A DNA stretch of 64,000 nucleotides from Bacteroidota bacterium (GTDB lineage Bacteria > Bacteroidota > Bacteroidia > Chitinophagales > BACL12), in contig JADJJZ010000003.1 of assembly GCA_016706255.1 (NCBI GenBank), positions 496,001 to 560,000 of the forward strand, read 5' to 3'. The notes under the pieces were generated by a model that worked only from the letters and a program-made list of their open reading frames with translations, was not told the DNA's origin and did not search any database. Position 1 is the stretch's first letter; each line of letters opens with the position of its first letter. This document shows positions 43,511 to 52,389 of the stretch, piece after piece. The translations under genes and the position numbers were made by a program.

Positions 43511-44305
43511 TTAATAAAATGTATAAGCGAAATAATTAGTCAGTCTAAAACCTTCTTCTTCAGTAATCATTTGCTCCGGCAATCCGTTTTTGTCGTATTT
43601 AAAAACAACGGTAAATGACGCTTGCGCATCCGGCGTGATATCGTAATACACTTTGTATCCGTTTAATGTATTATTATCGTTGTAGGTATAATTAATCTGG
43701 TAATATAATTCGCCACCCATATAAAATACTTCACTCAACAGGTTGGACTTGTCATCCCATGTATAGCTGCTGGAATCGTAATCCACCATTACCATATCTC
43801 CGGTAGCATTGCCTTCATCGTCGGTTTCAAAAAAAGCTGCTTTGCCGATACGTTTAATAATATTGCCAGCATTGTCATAGGTATAGCGGTATACTCTGGC
43901 CTCAGCAGATGCGTATTTACTTTCTGTTAAGCGACCTTTTTTATCATATTCAAAATTATGTGTAATGTCCACCAGATCATAACCGTATAAAATAATTTGT
44001 TTTACACGTCCATCAGGAAAATAAGAATATTCATCTTTCATTTCCGGACCACGTTCTTCAACCGGCATTGTCGTGTCTTGGTCGTAAGCAATTTTTGTCA
44101 ACATACCATTTTGATCATAATAATTCACTTGAAGGTCGGATGAATATCCTTCAGCATCAACAACAGTTTGTTTTTGGGTTTTAACTTTTTGTGTTTTGTA
44201 TACCTTGGTTTCATTTGCTTTAAAACCAATATCACCGGGTTTAAATTGTGCTTGCAACAAGGTGCTGCAAAATAAAATATAAAAGAAAAGGATTTTATTT
44301 TTCAT
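43511..44305 (-). CDS. Secreted YD-repeat-like protein
   Basis: A 264-residue exported protein: signal peptide (MKNKILFFYILFCSTLLQAQ), then repeated strands of the RHS/YD type (YSYFPDGRVKQIILYG, FEYDKKGRLTESKY, YTYDNAGNIIKRIG, FKYDKNGLPEQMI). There is no toxin-like C-terminal domain and the protein is short, so it is not a full RHS toxin; probably an envelope protein of unknown role. The ATG at 44305 starts the signal peptide; the longer open frame to 44434 lies inside the upstream gene. The start overlaps the end of that gene by 11 bases, so the two form an operon. Confidence 0.78.
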   Translation of the reverse strand: MKNKILFFYILFCSTLLQAQFKPGDIGFKANETKVYKTQKVKTQKQTVVDAEGYSSDLQVNYYDQNGMLTKIAYDQDTTMPVEERGPEMKDEYSYFPDGRVKQIILYGYDLVDITHNFEYDKKGRLTESKYASAEARVYRYTYDNAGNIIKRIGKAAFFETDDEGNATGDMVMVDYDSSSYTWDDKSNLLSEVFYMGGELYYQINYTYNDNNTLNGYKVYYDITPDAQASFTVVFKYDKNGLPEQMITEEEGFRLTNYFAYTFY

Positions 44306-45089
44306 GTAATGCATGTTTTGATATAAAGTTACTACAAAAATTGGTTGCTTTGGTAATTTCAGCGGGTGGAACCGGTAGTCGTAATTCGTCGAAAGTAACA
44401 CCATTGCGGGTTTTCCAATGAATTTTAAATTCAAGTATTATTGGGGATATATTATCGAATAATCGAACAGATGAAGTGTATACGCCATCACCAAAAAGTA
44501 AATATTTTTCACCGTTTAACACAATAAAGTAATCTGTTAAATAAAGCTCTTGATATTTTGTTTTAGATTTTAATTTCGCCATTGCAATTGCACGGCGAAT
44601 AACAACTACAATTATTCCGATAATAATAGAAACGATAAAAGCGCGTCCAATAACCGCCCCTTTATTGATAGTAAGTAATACCGCTCCTGCCACTGCAAAA
44701 GCAATAAAAAAATAGATATTGTCAACTAAGCGGTATTTTGTTTCATTTTTTTTGAAATTGTTCCAGGTTGTTTTGTCGATAAGCCAATGCGCGCGATCGG
44801 GCTGAAATTCAATTTCACTTAATATTAAATTGTTTTTTTGTGCTTCAACAATAGTGTTCAGGAGTTTGCCGCTTGATTTATTTTGACTCCGGGACTGAAT
44901 TAACATGGTTATTCCGCTTGCCAATAATAAGAATCCGGATAAAGTAAAAATGAGAAGTATCCATCCGGCAGCGTCAAACGAGGTATGCAGCAAGCCGGAA
45001 ATACCCATGGGCGTTATGAGCAATCCGACGATAGTAACGGCGATACCTGAAATAAAATTGAAGCCGGATTTTTGTTTTTCATTACCCAT
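44295..45089 (-). CDS. Integral membrane protein of unknown function
   Basis: A 264-residue protein with four predicted membrane helices in two pairs (residues ~13-65 and ~122-165), separated by a polar segment. A C-terminal soluble part of ~95 residues is beta-rich (YFIVLNGEKYLLFGDGVYTSS). I do not recognise a named family. It overlaps the YD-repeat-like gene by 11 bases. It diverges from mnmE with only 38 bases between starts, so their promoters must overlap. Confidence 0.75.
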   Translation of the reverse strand: MGNEKQKSGFNFISGIAVTIVGLLITPMGISGLLHTSFDAAGWILLIFTLSGFLLLASGITMLIQSRSQNKSSGKLLNTIVEAQKNNLILSEIEFQPDRAHWLIDKTTWNNFKKNETKYRLVDNIYFFIAFAVAGAVLLTINKGAVIGRAFIVSIIIGIIVVVIRRAIAMAKLKSKTKYQELYLTDYFIVLNGEKYLLFGDGVYTSSVRLFDNISPIILEFKIHWKTRNGVTFDELRLPVPPAEITKATNFCSNFISKHALHEK

Positions 45090-45127
45090 TTAGATATGTA
45101 TTTGCCCTGAACACATTACCTTCGCAT

Positions 45128-46507
45128 TTGATGCAATTGGCCGAACACAAAGATACAATAGTTGCCTTAAGCACCGCTCCCGGAGTTGGTGCTATTGCCG
45201 TTATACGCTTATCGGGTGATACGGCCATAGAGATAACAGACAAAGTATTTATCGGGAAACGTTTAGCAAGAGCAGCATCGCATACTTTACACTTTGGGGT
45301 AATTTCTGACGAAGGAAATAAAATAGATGAGGTGGTTATCGGTTTATTTAAAAATCCGAGATCATATACGGGTGAAGATATTATTGAAATAAGTTGTCAC
45401 GGCTCGCCATTTATTCAGCAACAAATTATTCAGGTGCTGATAAAAAATGGTGCGCGTTTAGCAAAGCCCGGTGAATTTACCATGCGTGCATTTTTAAATG
45501 GTAAAATGGATTTAAGTCAGGCCGAAGCAGTTGCCGATTTAATTGCAGCACAAACACAGGCCTCACATGATATTGCATTAAAACAAATGCGCAGTGGTTA
45601 CGGAGAAACATTAAAACAATTGCGTTTCGAATTAATTCATTTTGCTTCACTTATTGAATTGGAATTAGATTTTAGTGAAGAAGATGTTGAGTTTGCCGAA
45701 CGCAGTCACATGGTGCATTTAATTGATAAAATTAATGTTGAACTGGACCGTTTAATTCGTTCGTTTGAATTGGGCAATGTGATAAAGAATGGTGTTAACA
45801 CCGTAATTGCCGGTAGGCCGAATGCAGGAAAATCTACACTATTAAATGCATTATTAAATGAGGAGCGTGCAATAGTTAGTCACATTGCAGGAACTACAAG
45901 AGATACAATAGAAGAGGAATTAAACATTAACGGTGTAATATTCCGTTTAATTGACACAGCTGGTATTCGGGAAGCAAAAGATGAAATAGAAAAAATTGGT
46001 GTTGCAAAAACCATGGAAAAAATTAAAACATCAACATTGTTAATTTATATGTTTGATGTAAATGCCATGACACCCGAAGAAGTGCGCAGCGATTTAAATA
46101 ATTTGGTGGAAGCCGGCGACCGGATGTTGGTAGTTGCTAATAAAATTGACACCCCCGAAGGCGGAAAATTACTCGCACAATTTTTTGAATTTGAGCCCGA
46201 TTGTTATATCTCATCCCTTCAAAAAACAAACATCGACGAATTAAAATCCATCATGTATAAAAAAATTGTGCATGAAGACTTTAATTTTGAAAACACAGTA
46301 GTCACCAACGCGCGCCACCTCGAAGCCCTCAACAAAGCCCGCACCACGCTCAACGAAGTGCTCCAATCCCTCCACAACAACGAAAGCGGCGACCTCACAG
46401 CGCTATCCATACGCTACGCATTAAACGCCATTGGAGAAATAACCGGGCAGGTAACGAATGAAGATTTATTGGATAATATTTTTAGGAATTTTTGTATTGG
46501 GAAGTAA
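45128..46507 (+). CDS. mnmE: tRNA modification GTPase MnmE
   Basis: MnmE, with MnmG, installs the cmnm5 group at wobble uridine of certain tRNAs. The 459 residues have the N-terminal formyl-THF-binding domain (DTIVALSTAPGVGAIAVIRLSG, shown in part), a central helical domain, and an inserted Ras-like GTPase (G1 GRPNAGKSTLL near residue 229, G3 DTAGIRE, G4 NKID). The C-terminal CIGK carries the catalytic Cys of the family. A second Met directly follows the first, so the start may be one codon later. Confidence 0.97.
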   Translation: MMQLAEHKDTIVALSTAPGVGAIAVIRLSGDTAIEITDKVFIGKRLARAASHTLHFGVISDEGNKIDEVVIGLFKNPRSYTGEDIIEISCHGSPFIQQQIIQVLIKNGARLAKPGEFTMRAFLNGKMDLSQAEAVADLIAAQTQASHDIALKQMRSGYGETLKQLRFELIHFASLIELELDFSEEDVEFAERSHMVHLIDKINVELDRLIRSFELGNVIKNGVNTVIAGRPNAGKSTLLNALLNEERAIVSHIAGTTRDTIEEELNINGVIFRLIDTAGIREAKDEIEKIGVAKTMEKIKTSTLLIYMFDVNAMTPEEVRSDLNNLVEAGDRMLVVANKIDTPEGGKLLAQFFEFEPDCYISSLQKTNIDELKSIMYKKIVHEDFNFENTVVTNARHLEALNKARTTLNEVLQSLHNNESGDLTALSIRYALNAIGEITGQVTNEDLLDNIFRNFCIGK

Positions 46508-47025
46508 CTATTTCTAACCGCTCATTAATGCCTGATCCACCGCCTATGTCATTTCTCTAGACCCATGATTATTAATCATTATTTGTAATGCTTTCAGTAA
46601 AAAATGAAAATTTTATTGTGAATAAATTCGAGACATTTGGTAAATATTTTGAGCATTTAGGCGAGTATTTGGTGAAAATAATTACCAATTATATAAAATA
46701 AGGCAAGCACAAAACAATCCCATCAATTGCAATTCGGAATAAATATTTATATCTATCATATTCAAATTTCGGTTATCTACTAAAGCAATCTTTTTACCCT
46801 TTAATTTAAGTCTTAACAAGAAGGTTAATAATTCTCTTGAATTTTTCACTCGGTAAAACTTATTTTAAATGATTCATTTTTGTGAAGATGTAATTAAAAT
46901 CACAAATGGATAGAATAAGCCACAGCCCAGTATCAGTAAAGGTCTAGTAGCCCAAATTTTAAAATTGAATTAAAATTCAACCTTTTACTACATAGTTTGT
47001 AGTTTTGCGTATATTTGATGAATCT
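46508..47025. other. AT-rich intergenic region before the copper cluster
   Basis: About 520 bases with no convincing gene, tRNA or terminator. Near its end lie TAGTTTTG (47000-47007) and TATATTTG (47010-47017), both fitting the TAnnTTTG promoter element, just before the ATG at 47026. A 15-base palindrome with a 3-base centre at 46566 was noted. Confidence 0.5.
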
Positions 47026-47448
47026 ATGCCAAGCGGTGCAAACATTGGGTTTAAAAGTATTGTAATTGTAATCTTAGTTGGATTGCTGCAAACCTATGCC
47101 TGCTCAGCTTTCTGCAGCGTTAGTCTCAAAAGTTGTTGCAATGAAACTATAGAAACGCATAGTTGTTGCAGTAAAGAGGCTGAGTCTACGTCATCCACTG
47201 CCTCGCCTAATGGTGACTGTCAGGAGCAGCATTTAGCGTTTTCGCTTTCTATAGGTCAATTTTTTTCAACAACAACAATTGAAATTGTTAAGGCATCTCC
47301 TATTGAATTTAATTTAGTGGCTATAAATCAAGCTCATATTGATTTTAATAATTTTGAAACCATACTTGGCTTTCTAATTTATTCTGGATTTAGCCCCCCT
47401 CCTCCCAAACAGGGAATACCTGTGCTTAATTCAAGCATACTTATCTGA
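47026..47448 (+). CDS. Cys/His-rich exported protein of the copper cluster
   Basis: A 140-residue protein with one hydrophobic N-terminal segment (FKSIVIVILVGLLQTYACSAF), a signal peptide or anchor. A short Cys/His-rich stretch follows (CSAFCSVSLKSCC, ETHSCCSKE, DCQEQH), then a Pro-rich C-terminal end (SPPPPKQG). The Cys pairs could bind Cu(I). It is the first gene of the copper cluster, so a periplasmic copper-binding role is likely but not shown. The ATG at 47026 is used; the open frame begins with a TTG at 47005 that falls inside a likely promoter element. Confidence 0.65.
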   Translation: MPSGANIGFKSIVIVILVGLLQTYACSAFCSVSLKSCCNETIETHSCCSKEAESTSSTASPNGDCQEQHLAFSLSIGQFFSTTTIEIVKASPIEFNLVAINQAHIDFNNFETILGFLIYSGFSPPPPKQGIPVLNSSILI

Positions 47449-47552
47449 TTTTACAACACTTTGATGTAACCCGAAGTGCTTCCTGTTGGGCGTTTACCGT
47501 TTATACAATAACCTAAAATACTATTTTTACACAACGTTAATTTCAATTTATT

Positions 47553-48338
47553 ATGAAAAATTTACTCCTATTTTCATTTGTTTTTACCTCCTTCATCACA
47601 GTTGCCAAAGCGCAATCGGCAATGCAAATTCAGGGGCTTGATTGTTATGGCAATGCAGTAGACATGTTTGCTGATTTAGATGCTGGTAAGGCGGTTATTT
47701 TGCACTTTTATATGCCTGACTGTGGATCATGCCCTCCACCTGCAAAAAAAATTCAAACTATGGCAGATGACATCATGGCAACTTATCCAGGTATGATAAA
47801 AGCGTATGCATTTCCGTTCCAAAATTCTACTACTTGCGAATATTCTATTTCTTGGGTAGAAGATAATTTATTACCATTCTATGCACCTATGGATAGCGGA
47901 GCAACACCTGTTGCATATTATGGTGGCTTCGGAATGCCTACAGTAGTTTTATTAGGTGGTATAGATCATAGAATTATGTTCTCTACGCAGAGTTTTGTTT
48001 CAAGCGACACATCGGAAATGGCCGATTCGATACTTGCCTTATTTGGGGAAACAACGAGTATTTTGAATATTCCTTCAATTATTTCAGATTTAAATTTGGC
48101 GCCAAACCCTGCAAATAATCAATTTGAAGTTAAAGCTAATTTATTAGAAAATGGCCCGATTAAAATTGAGCTTATTGATATAACCGGTAAAATAATTTTA
48201 GTTAAAGAAGTTCAATTTGCGCTCACCGGTGAATTTGTTGAAAGTTTTGAAACAAATTCATTCCAGAGTGGCTTATACATGCTGCGATTTACAGCTGGAG
48301 CTTCAACAAAAACCGAACAAATTGCTATAACGCACTAA
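47553..48338 (+). CDS. T9SS-exported thioredoxin-like protein (CGSC active site)
   Basis: A 261-residue secreted protein: signal peptide (MKNLLLFSFVFTSFITVAKAQ), a thioredoxin-fold domain with redox motif PDCGSCPPP (CxxC), a cis-Pro in GFGMPTVVLLGG, and a C-terminal T9SS type A sorting domain (LAPNPANNQFEV ... SGLYMLRFTAG). It is therefore a surface or extracellular thiol protein. In this setting it may bind or reduce copper, or keep Cys residues of neighbouring proteins reduced. It is two bases from the next open frame and belongs to the copper cluster operon. Confidence 0.85.
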   Translation: MKNLLLFSFVFTSFITVAKAQSAMQIQGLDCYGNAVDMFADLDAGKAVILHFYMPDCGSCPPPAKKIQTMADDIMATYPGMIKAYAFPFQNSTTCEYSISWVEDNLLPFYAPMDSGATPVAYYGGFGMPTVVLLGGIDHRIMFSTQSFVSSDTSEMADSILALFGETTSILNIPSIISDLNLAPNPANNQFEVKANLLENGPIKIELIDITGKIILVKEVQFALTGEFVESFETNSFQSGLYMLRFTAGASTKTEQIAITH

Positions 48339-48348
48339 TTTGAACTGT

Positions 48349-49038
48349 ATGAATTTCGATAGGAATTTATTAGTAACTGCTGTAATGATTGCAGTTACTA
48401 ATTTATTGTCAGGCCAAAATTATTCTATTTCACCTGCAGATACTATTATAGGCACAGTTCCTTATAATGATATTTATCATTTTAACATCATACAAAATAA
48501 TTTAACAACGGATGCTTTAATATTTAGTTATGAAAAAGTAGATGCAATTTATCCGATAGGTTGGACAGCCAATTTATGCGACAACGGTACTTGTTATGAC
48601 GGGTTTCCGGATAGTGGCACTATGGATACTGCATTTAATGGCGATGTTGGACTTATGTCAGTAGGTATTAACCCGGGATATATTTCTGGAACTTCATTGT
48701 TTAGATATATTATTTGGGAAGAATCAACGCCGGAAATATTGGATACCCTTACTTGGATAATAAGTACAGATGGAGTTTCTAGCGTTGCCAATGCACTTTC
48801 TGCATCAATAGATTTTATTTTCAACGCACAACAAAAAAATGTAATCATAACATCAAATTTGAATGACGGATTTGAATATTTCATTTCCGATTTGAGTGGA
48901 CGTATATTAATAAACGGAAAATCATTCCAGCCGAATGTATCAATCGATGTTGCTTCATTTATAACGGGTATATATTTAGTTTATATATTAAATAATAATT
49001 CTTTTTCAAAAGGATCACAATTATTAATAAGTAATTAA
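48349..49038 (+). CDS. Secreted T9SS-sorted protein of unknown function
   Basis: A 229-residue exported protein with signal peptide (MNFDRNLLVTAVMIAVTNLLSG), a beta-sandwich of ~120 residues (LIFSYEKVDAIYPIGWTANLC, shown in part; CDNGTCYDGFPDSGTM) and a T9SS type A tail (YFISDLSGRILINGK ... GIYLVYILNNN). The open frame begins with a TTG at 48340, but the ATG at 48349 directly starts the signal peptide. It lies between the thioredoxin-like gene and the multicopper oxidase gene with gaps of ten and five bases; probably a partner of one of them. I do not recognise the domain. Confidence 0.75.
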   Translation: MNFDRNLLVTAVMIAVTNLLSGQNYSISPADTIIGTVPYNDIYHFNIIQNNLTTDALIFSYEKVDAIYPIGWTANLCDNGTCYDGFPDSGTMDTAFNGDVGLMSVGINPGYISGTSLFRYIIWEESTPEILDTLTWIISTDGVSSVANALSASIDFIFNAQQKNVIITSNLNDGFEYFISDLSGRILINGKSFQPNVSIDVASFITGIYLVYILNNNSFSKGSQLLISN

Positions 49039-49043
49039 TAAAA

Positions 49044-50762
49044 ATGAAAAAACAATTTCACCTCATATTTTTATTGTGTAGCGCCCTTTTTGCCAAAACT
49101 CAAAATCCGCTTGTGATTCCACCTGCGCTTACCGGAACTACGTTCAATCTGAATGTTCAAAATGGCGTTGTGCAGTTTTTTGATGGAATAAATACACCAA
49201 CATTTGGCATAAACGGTGATATTTTGGGGCCTACAATTATTGTTAATAAATGGGATTGGGTTACAATAAATGTTACCAATAGTTTAACAGGTACCGGCAA
49301 TACAACTACGATGCATTGGCATGGTTTGCATGTGCCGGCTATGGCTGATGGAGGCCCACATCAGATTATAGAACAAGGCGCTACTTGGAGCCCTCAATTT
49401 CAAATTTTGAATAATGCAAGTACGTTTTGGTATCACCCTCACGGTTTAGGAAAAACGGATTTACATGTTGCAAAAGGTTTGGCAGGTTTTTTAATTGTAA
49501 AAGATAGTGCTGAAGCGGAATTAAATCTTCCAAGAACTTATGGCGTTGATGATTTCCCAATTGTGGTGCAAACTAAGGCATTTGATGTTTTATACCAAGT
49601 TGCTATTGCTACACAAGATGATACACTTGTTTGTGTTAATGGTACTGTTGATCCTTACCTAGAGGCACCTGCACAGGTAATTCGTTTGCGATTACTAAAC
49701 GGGTCGTCAATGAGAGTATATAATTTTGGATTTACTAACGATAAAGAATTTAATTTAATCGGTACAGATGGTGGATTATTGAGTAATTCGTTGCCATTAA
49801 ATAGATTAATGTTAGCACCCGGAGAGCGCGGAGAAATTTTATTGGATTTGCAGGGTATGGAAGGGCAAACAATTTATTTAATGAGCAACAGTTCCGAAAT
49901 GGTGAATGGAATTTATGGTGCTTCAACGGTAACCGGAATGATGGGAGGTGTAATTACTGATTATAATTTGAATCCGTTAAATGGAGCTGATTTCCAAATA
50001 TTACAAATAAATGTCGGCGCTCAAACAATTGACCCCGTTTTAGAAATTCCCGAAGTGTTAGTTGAAAATATGCCTTTAACTAGCTACGATAAAACCAGAA
50101 CTTTTAATTTGCAGCCCGATGAAATGATGGACCCTGAAGGTCAAGTAATGGGGCCATTTAATATTAACGGCGACCACTTTGATATGGAGGTAATAAACGA
50201 AACTGTTTATATTAATGATACAGAAAAATGGAGGATTCAAAATAATACGGGTATTGCACATCCATTTCATATCCATGATATTCAATTTACGGTTGATAAT
50301 ATAAATGGCGGTCCGGTACCTTTACAATTACAAGGGCTAAAAGATGTAGTAATGGTTATGCCAATGAGTTATGTTGAAGTAATTGCAGAGTTTAAAGATT
50401 TTACAGATAATGATGTGCCATATATGTATCATTGCCACATGTTGCATCATGAGGATGATGGTATGATGGGTAGTTTTATAGTGATTGACACAAATGCCAC
50501 AGATATTCAAAGCGACAATGCAATCAATTTTTTAATTTATCCCAATCCGGCAGCCAACAATTTATTTATTCAATTGGATAATAATACAACTTGGGTTGAA
50601 ATTAAAATAGTCAATATATTAGGTGAAGTTCTTTATAACCACCAGGAAAAAGCAACTGATCACATTTTAATTGATATTTCAGGATTAGCACCGGGAACAT
50701 ACACTTTAAAATTAGAAACTAATATTGGTAATAGTTCAAAAAAAATAATTATTGTGAATTAG
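49044..50762 (+). CDS. Secreted multicopper oxidase with T9SS sorting domain
   Basis: A 572-residue three-domain multicopper oxidase. All four copper-ligand segments are present: MHWHGLH (near residue 91), WYHPHGLG (~130), HPFHIHD (~405) and HCHMLHHEDDGMM (~463-475), which holds the type 1 site Cys. The last ~80 residues are a T9SS type A domain (LIYPNPAANNLFI ... GTYTLKLET). It should oxidise Cu(I) to Cu(II), or another small substrate, with O2 on the cell surface or outside. In the copper cluster a cuprous oxidase role is most likely. Confidence 0.93.
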   Translation: MKKQFHLIFLLCSALFAKTQNPLVIPPALTGTTFNLNVQNGVVQFFDGINTPTFGINGDILGPTIIVNKWDWVTINVTNSLTGTGNTTTMHWHGLHVPAMADGGPHQIIEQGATWSPQFQILNNASTFWYHPHGLGKTDLHVAKGLAGFLIVKDSAEAELNLPRTYGVDDFPIVVQTKAFDVLYQVAIATQDDTLVCVNGTVDPYLEAPAQVIRLRLLNGSSMRVYNFGFTNDKEFNLIGTDGGLLSNSLPLNRLMLAPGERGEILLDLQGMEGQTIYLMSNSSEMVNGIYGASTVTGMMGGVITDYNLNPLNGADFQILQINVGAQTIDPVLEIPEVLVENMPLTSYDKTRTFNLQPDEMMDPEGQVMGPFNINGDHFDMEVINETVYINDTEKWRIQNNTGIAHPFHIHDIQFTVDNINGGPVPLQLQGLKDVVMVMPMSYVEVIAEFKDFTDNDVPYMYHCHMLHHEDDGMMGSFIVIDTNATDIQSDNAINFLIYPNPAANNLFIQLDNNTTWVEIKIVNILGEVLYNHQEKATDHILIDISGLAPGTYTLKLETNIGNSSKKIIIVN

Positions 50763-50805
50763 CTGAATTAATATTTAGATAAATATTCACCGTAGTGGCT
50801 AAAAA

Positions 50806-51369
50806 ATGAAGATATTTATTAAAAATATGGTTTGCGAAAGGTGTATCCGCACTGTAAAAAATATTTTCGAAAGGAATCATTTCCATCCTAGGAATGTGGA
50901 ATTGGGAGAAGTTGAACTTGATGACTCCACACTTGGAAATAAGAAAGAACTAATTCTCGATGAATTAGAAAAAGAAGGATTTCAAGTAATTGAAGAGAAA
51001 AATGCAAAGATTATTGAAAGCATTAAGAATGCAATTATAAATCAAATCCACTATAATAGTAATTCTCACAAGCATTTAAATTACTCTCAAATACTGGAAA
51101 TCAAATTGCTAAAAGATTACAGCTTTTTAAGTAGCCTATTTTCCGAAACTGAAGGAATTACTATTGAAAATTATATCATAAAACAGAAAATTGAACGGGT
51201 AAAGGAATTACTTGTATATAATGAATTATCATTAAGTGAAATTGCTTTCCAAATGAATTACAGTAGCGTGGCTCATTTAAGTGCTCAATTCAAAAAGATA
51301 ACAGATTTAACACCCACTCACTTTAAAAGCATTAAGGATCACAAAAGAAAAACTCTGGATAAATTATGA
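50806..51369 (+). CDS. Copper-responsive regulator: HMA-like domain fused to AraC-type DNA-binding domain
   Basis: A 187-residue protein. Residues 1-~70 form an HMA-like ferredoxin fold with the metal motif MVCERC (Cys10, Cys13), as in CopZ. Residues ~90-187 are an AraC/XylS DNA-binding domain with two helix-turn-helix units (LSLSEIAFQMNYSSVAHLSA, followed by FKKITDLTPTHFKS). The design suggests direct sensing of Cu(I) by the HMA-like domain and control of this cluster. It starts 44 bases after the oxidase gene and precedes a free HMA protein. Confidence 0.88.
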   Translation: MKIFIKNMVCERCIRTVKNIFERNHFHPRNVELGEVELDDSTLGNKKELILDELEKEGFQVIEEKNAKIIESIKNAIINQIHYNSNSHKHLNYSQILEIKLLKDYSFLSSLFSETEGITIENYIIKQKIERVKELLVYNELSLSEIAFQMNYSSVAHLSAQFKKITDLTPTHFKSIKDHKRKTLDKL

Positions 51370-51407
51370 AGCTGGAATTACGTAAATCAAATCGGTAATT
51401 ATATAAC

Positions 51408-51674
51408 ATGCAAATGCCCACAGAAATGGAACTTTGTATTATGAGAATTATGACATATAATTATAAAGTAACTAATATGACTTGTGGAGGATGCATAGCC
51501 AATGTAAAGAGCCAGTTGTTAAAACATCCTGACGTTTTATCAGCAGAAGTGAACCTTCCTGATGATGCCATAATAACGATGGGGAAACAAATTACAGTTA
51601 GGCAACTACAGGATGCAATAGGTCTAGATTCAAAATATCAGATTACCCAAAATATGGTTTTGACTTATATCTGA
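51408..51674 (+). CDS. HMA-domain copper chaperone (CopZ-like)
   Basis: A single heavy-metal-associated domain with VTNMTCGGCIANV (CxxC, the Cu(I) site) and the HPDVLSAEVNLPDD strand typical of the family. It would carry Cu(I) in the cytosol to the P1B ATPase or the regulator. The open frame gives 88 residues, but homologues start close to the YKVTNM strand, so ATG codons at 51441 or 51450 are likely true starts. The following 180 bases contain no clear gene. Confidence 0.85.
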   Translation: MQMPTEMELCIMRIMTYNYKVTNMTCGGCIANVKSQLLKHPDVLSAEVNLPDDAIITMGKQITVRQLQDAIGLDSKYQITQNMVLTYI

Positions 51675-51884
51675 CCAACTATGCAACAATTATAGTAATG
51701 GGTTTCAGCAGTATTGGAGTAATTCAAAGTGTGGTGAAGAAAAAGTTATTCAGTGTGCGTGTCTTGGAACAATATTTAACTTGCCTATGAGTACAGTTGC
51801 AATTATTGAAGATTTATTAATGGTAACGATGGCAGAATTAATGCTTTTACTATAATGAAATTTATTTTGTTAAAATTAAATTAT

Positions 51885-52367
51885 ATGAAAATGAAAAAAA
51901 TTATTTTATCACTTGCATTTTTATCAGGTTTTTTTGTTCAAAATTCTTTTGCACAAGATTTTGTACAATCTCAGCCATCTCAGTTGCTAAATTCCTACTA
52001 TGACATTAAAAATGCTTTAGTTGCTGGTAAGGTAGATAGTACATCAATTAGAGCGGGTGAGTTTTTAAAAATATTAAATGCAATAGATTATAAGGTAATT
52101 TCAGAAGGTAATGCTAATGCATTATTAAAAGATGCAGGAGCAATTTCAGAAAGTAAGGACATTAAAAAGCAAAGAGAATATTTTGAAAATCTCTCTCTCA
52201 ACATGTCATTATTGGCAAAAGCATTAGATCTATCTGATGAGGCGATCTATGAACAATATTGCCCTATGAAAGATGCATATTGGCTCAGCAGCGAAAAGGA
52301 AATTAGAAATCCTTATTATGGTAGCTCTATGCTTACATGTGGCAAGGTGGTGGATACAATTGAATAG
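51885..52367 (+). CDS. DUF3347-domain exported protein
   Basis: A 160-residue protein with signal peptide (KKIILSLAFLSGFFVQNSFAQ) and a helical DUF3347 domain (LLNSYYDIKNALVAGKVDS, a long helix bundle). It ends in the characteristic YCPMKDAYWLSSEKEIRNPYYG...MLTCGKV, whose Cys and Met pairs may bind copper. DUF3347 is found near copper exporters and CusB-like proteins in this phylum. The ATG at 51885 is preferred over 51855 for the signal peptide. The multicopper oxidase gene follows after 22 bases. Confidence 0.83.
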   Translation: MKMKKIILSLAFLSGFFVQNSFAQDFVQSQPSQLLNSYYDIKNALVAGKVDSTSIRAGEFLKILNAIDYKVISEGNANALLKDAGAISESKDIKKQREYFENLSLNMSLLAKALDLSDEAIYEQYCPMKDAYWLSSEKEIRNPYYGSSMLTCGKVVDTIE

Positions 52368-52389
52368 TATCAATTCTAAAGAAAGTAAA

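Noticed and set aside
46566..46580. ATGATT-ATT-AATCAT palindrome
   Set aside because: Similar half-sites to the nos-region operators but with a three-base centre, so the spacing differs; it lies ~450 bases from the next gene with no aligned -7 element.
51675..51854. Possible degraded gene between the HMA chaperone and DUF3347 genes
   Set aside because: Short translated pieces in all frames show no recognisable motif; it cannot be told from random spacer.
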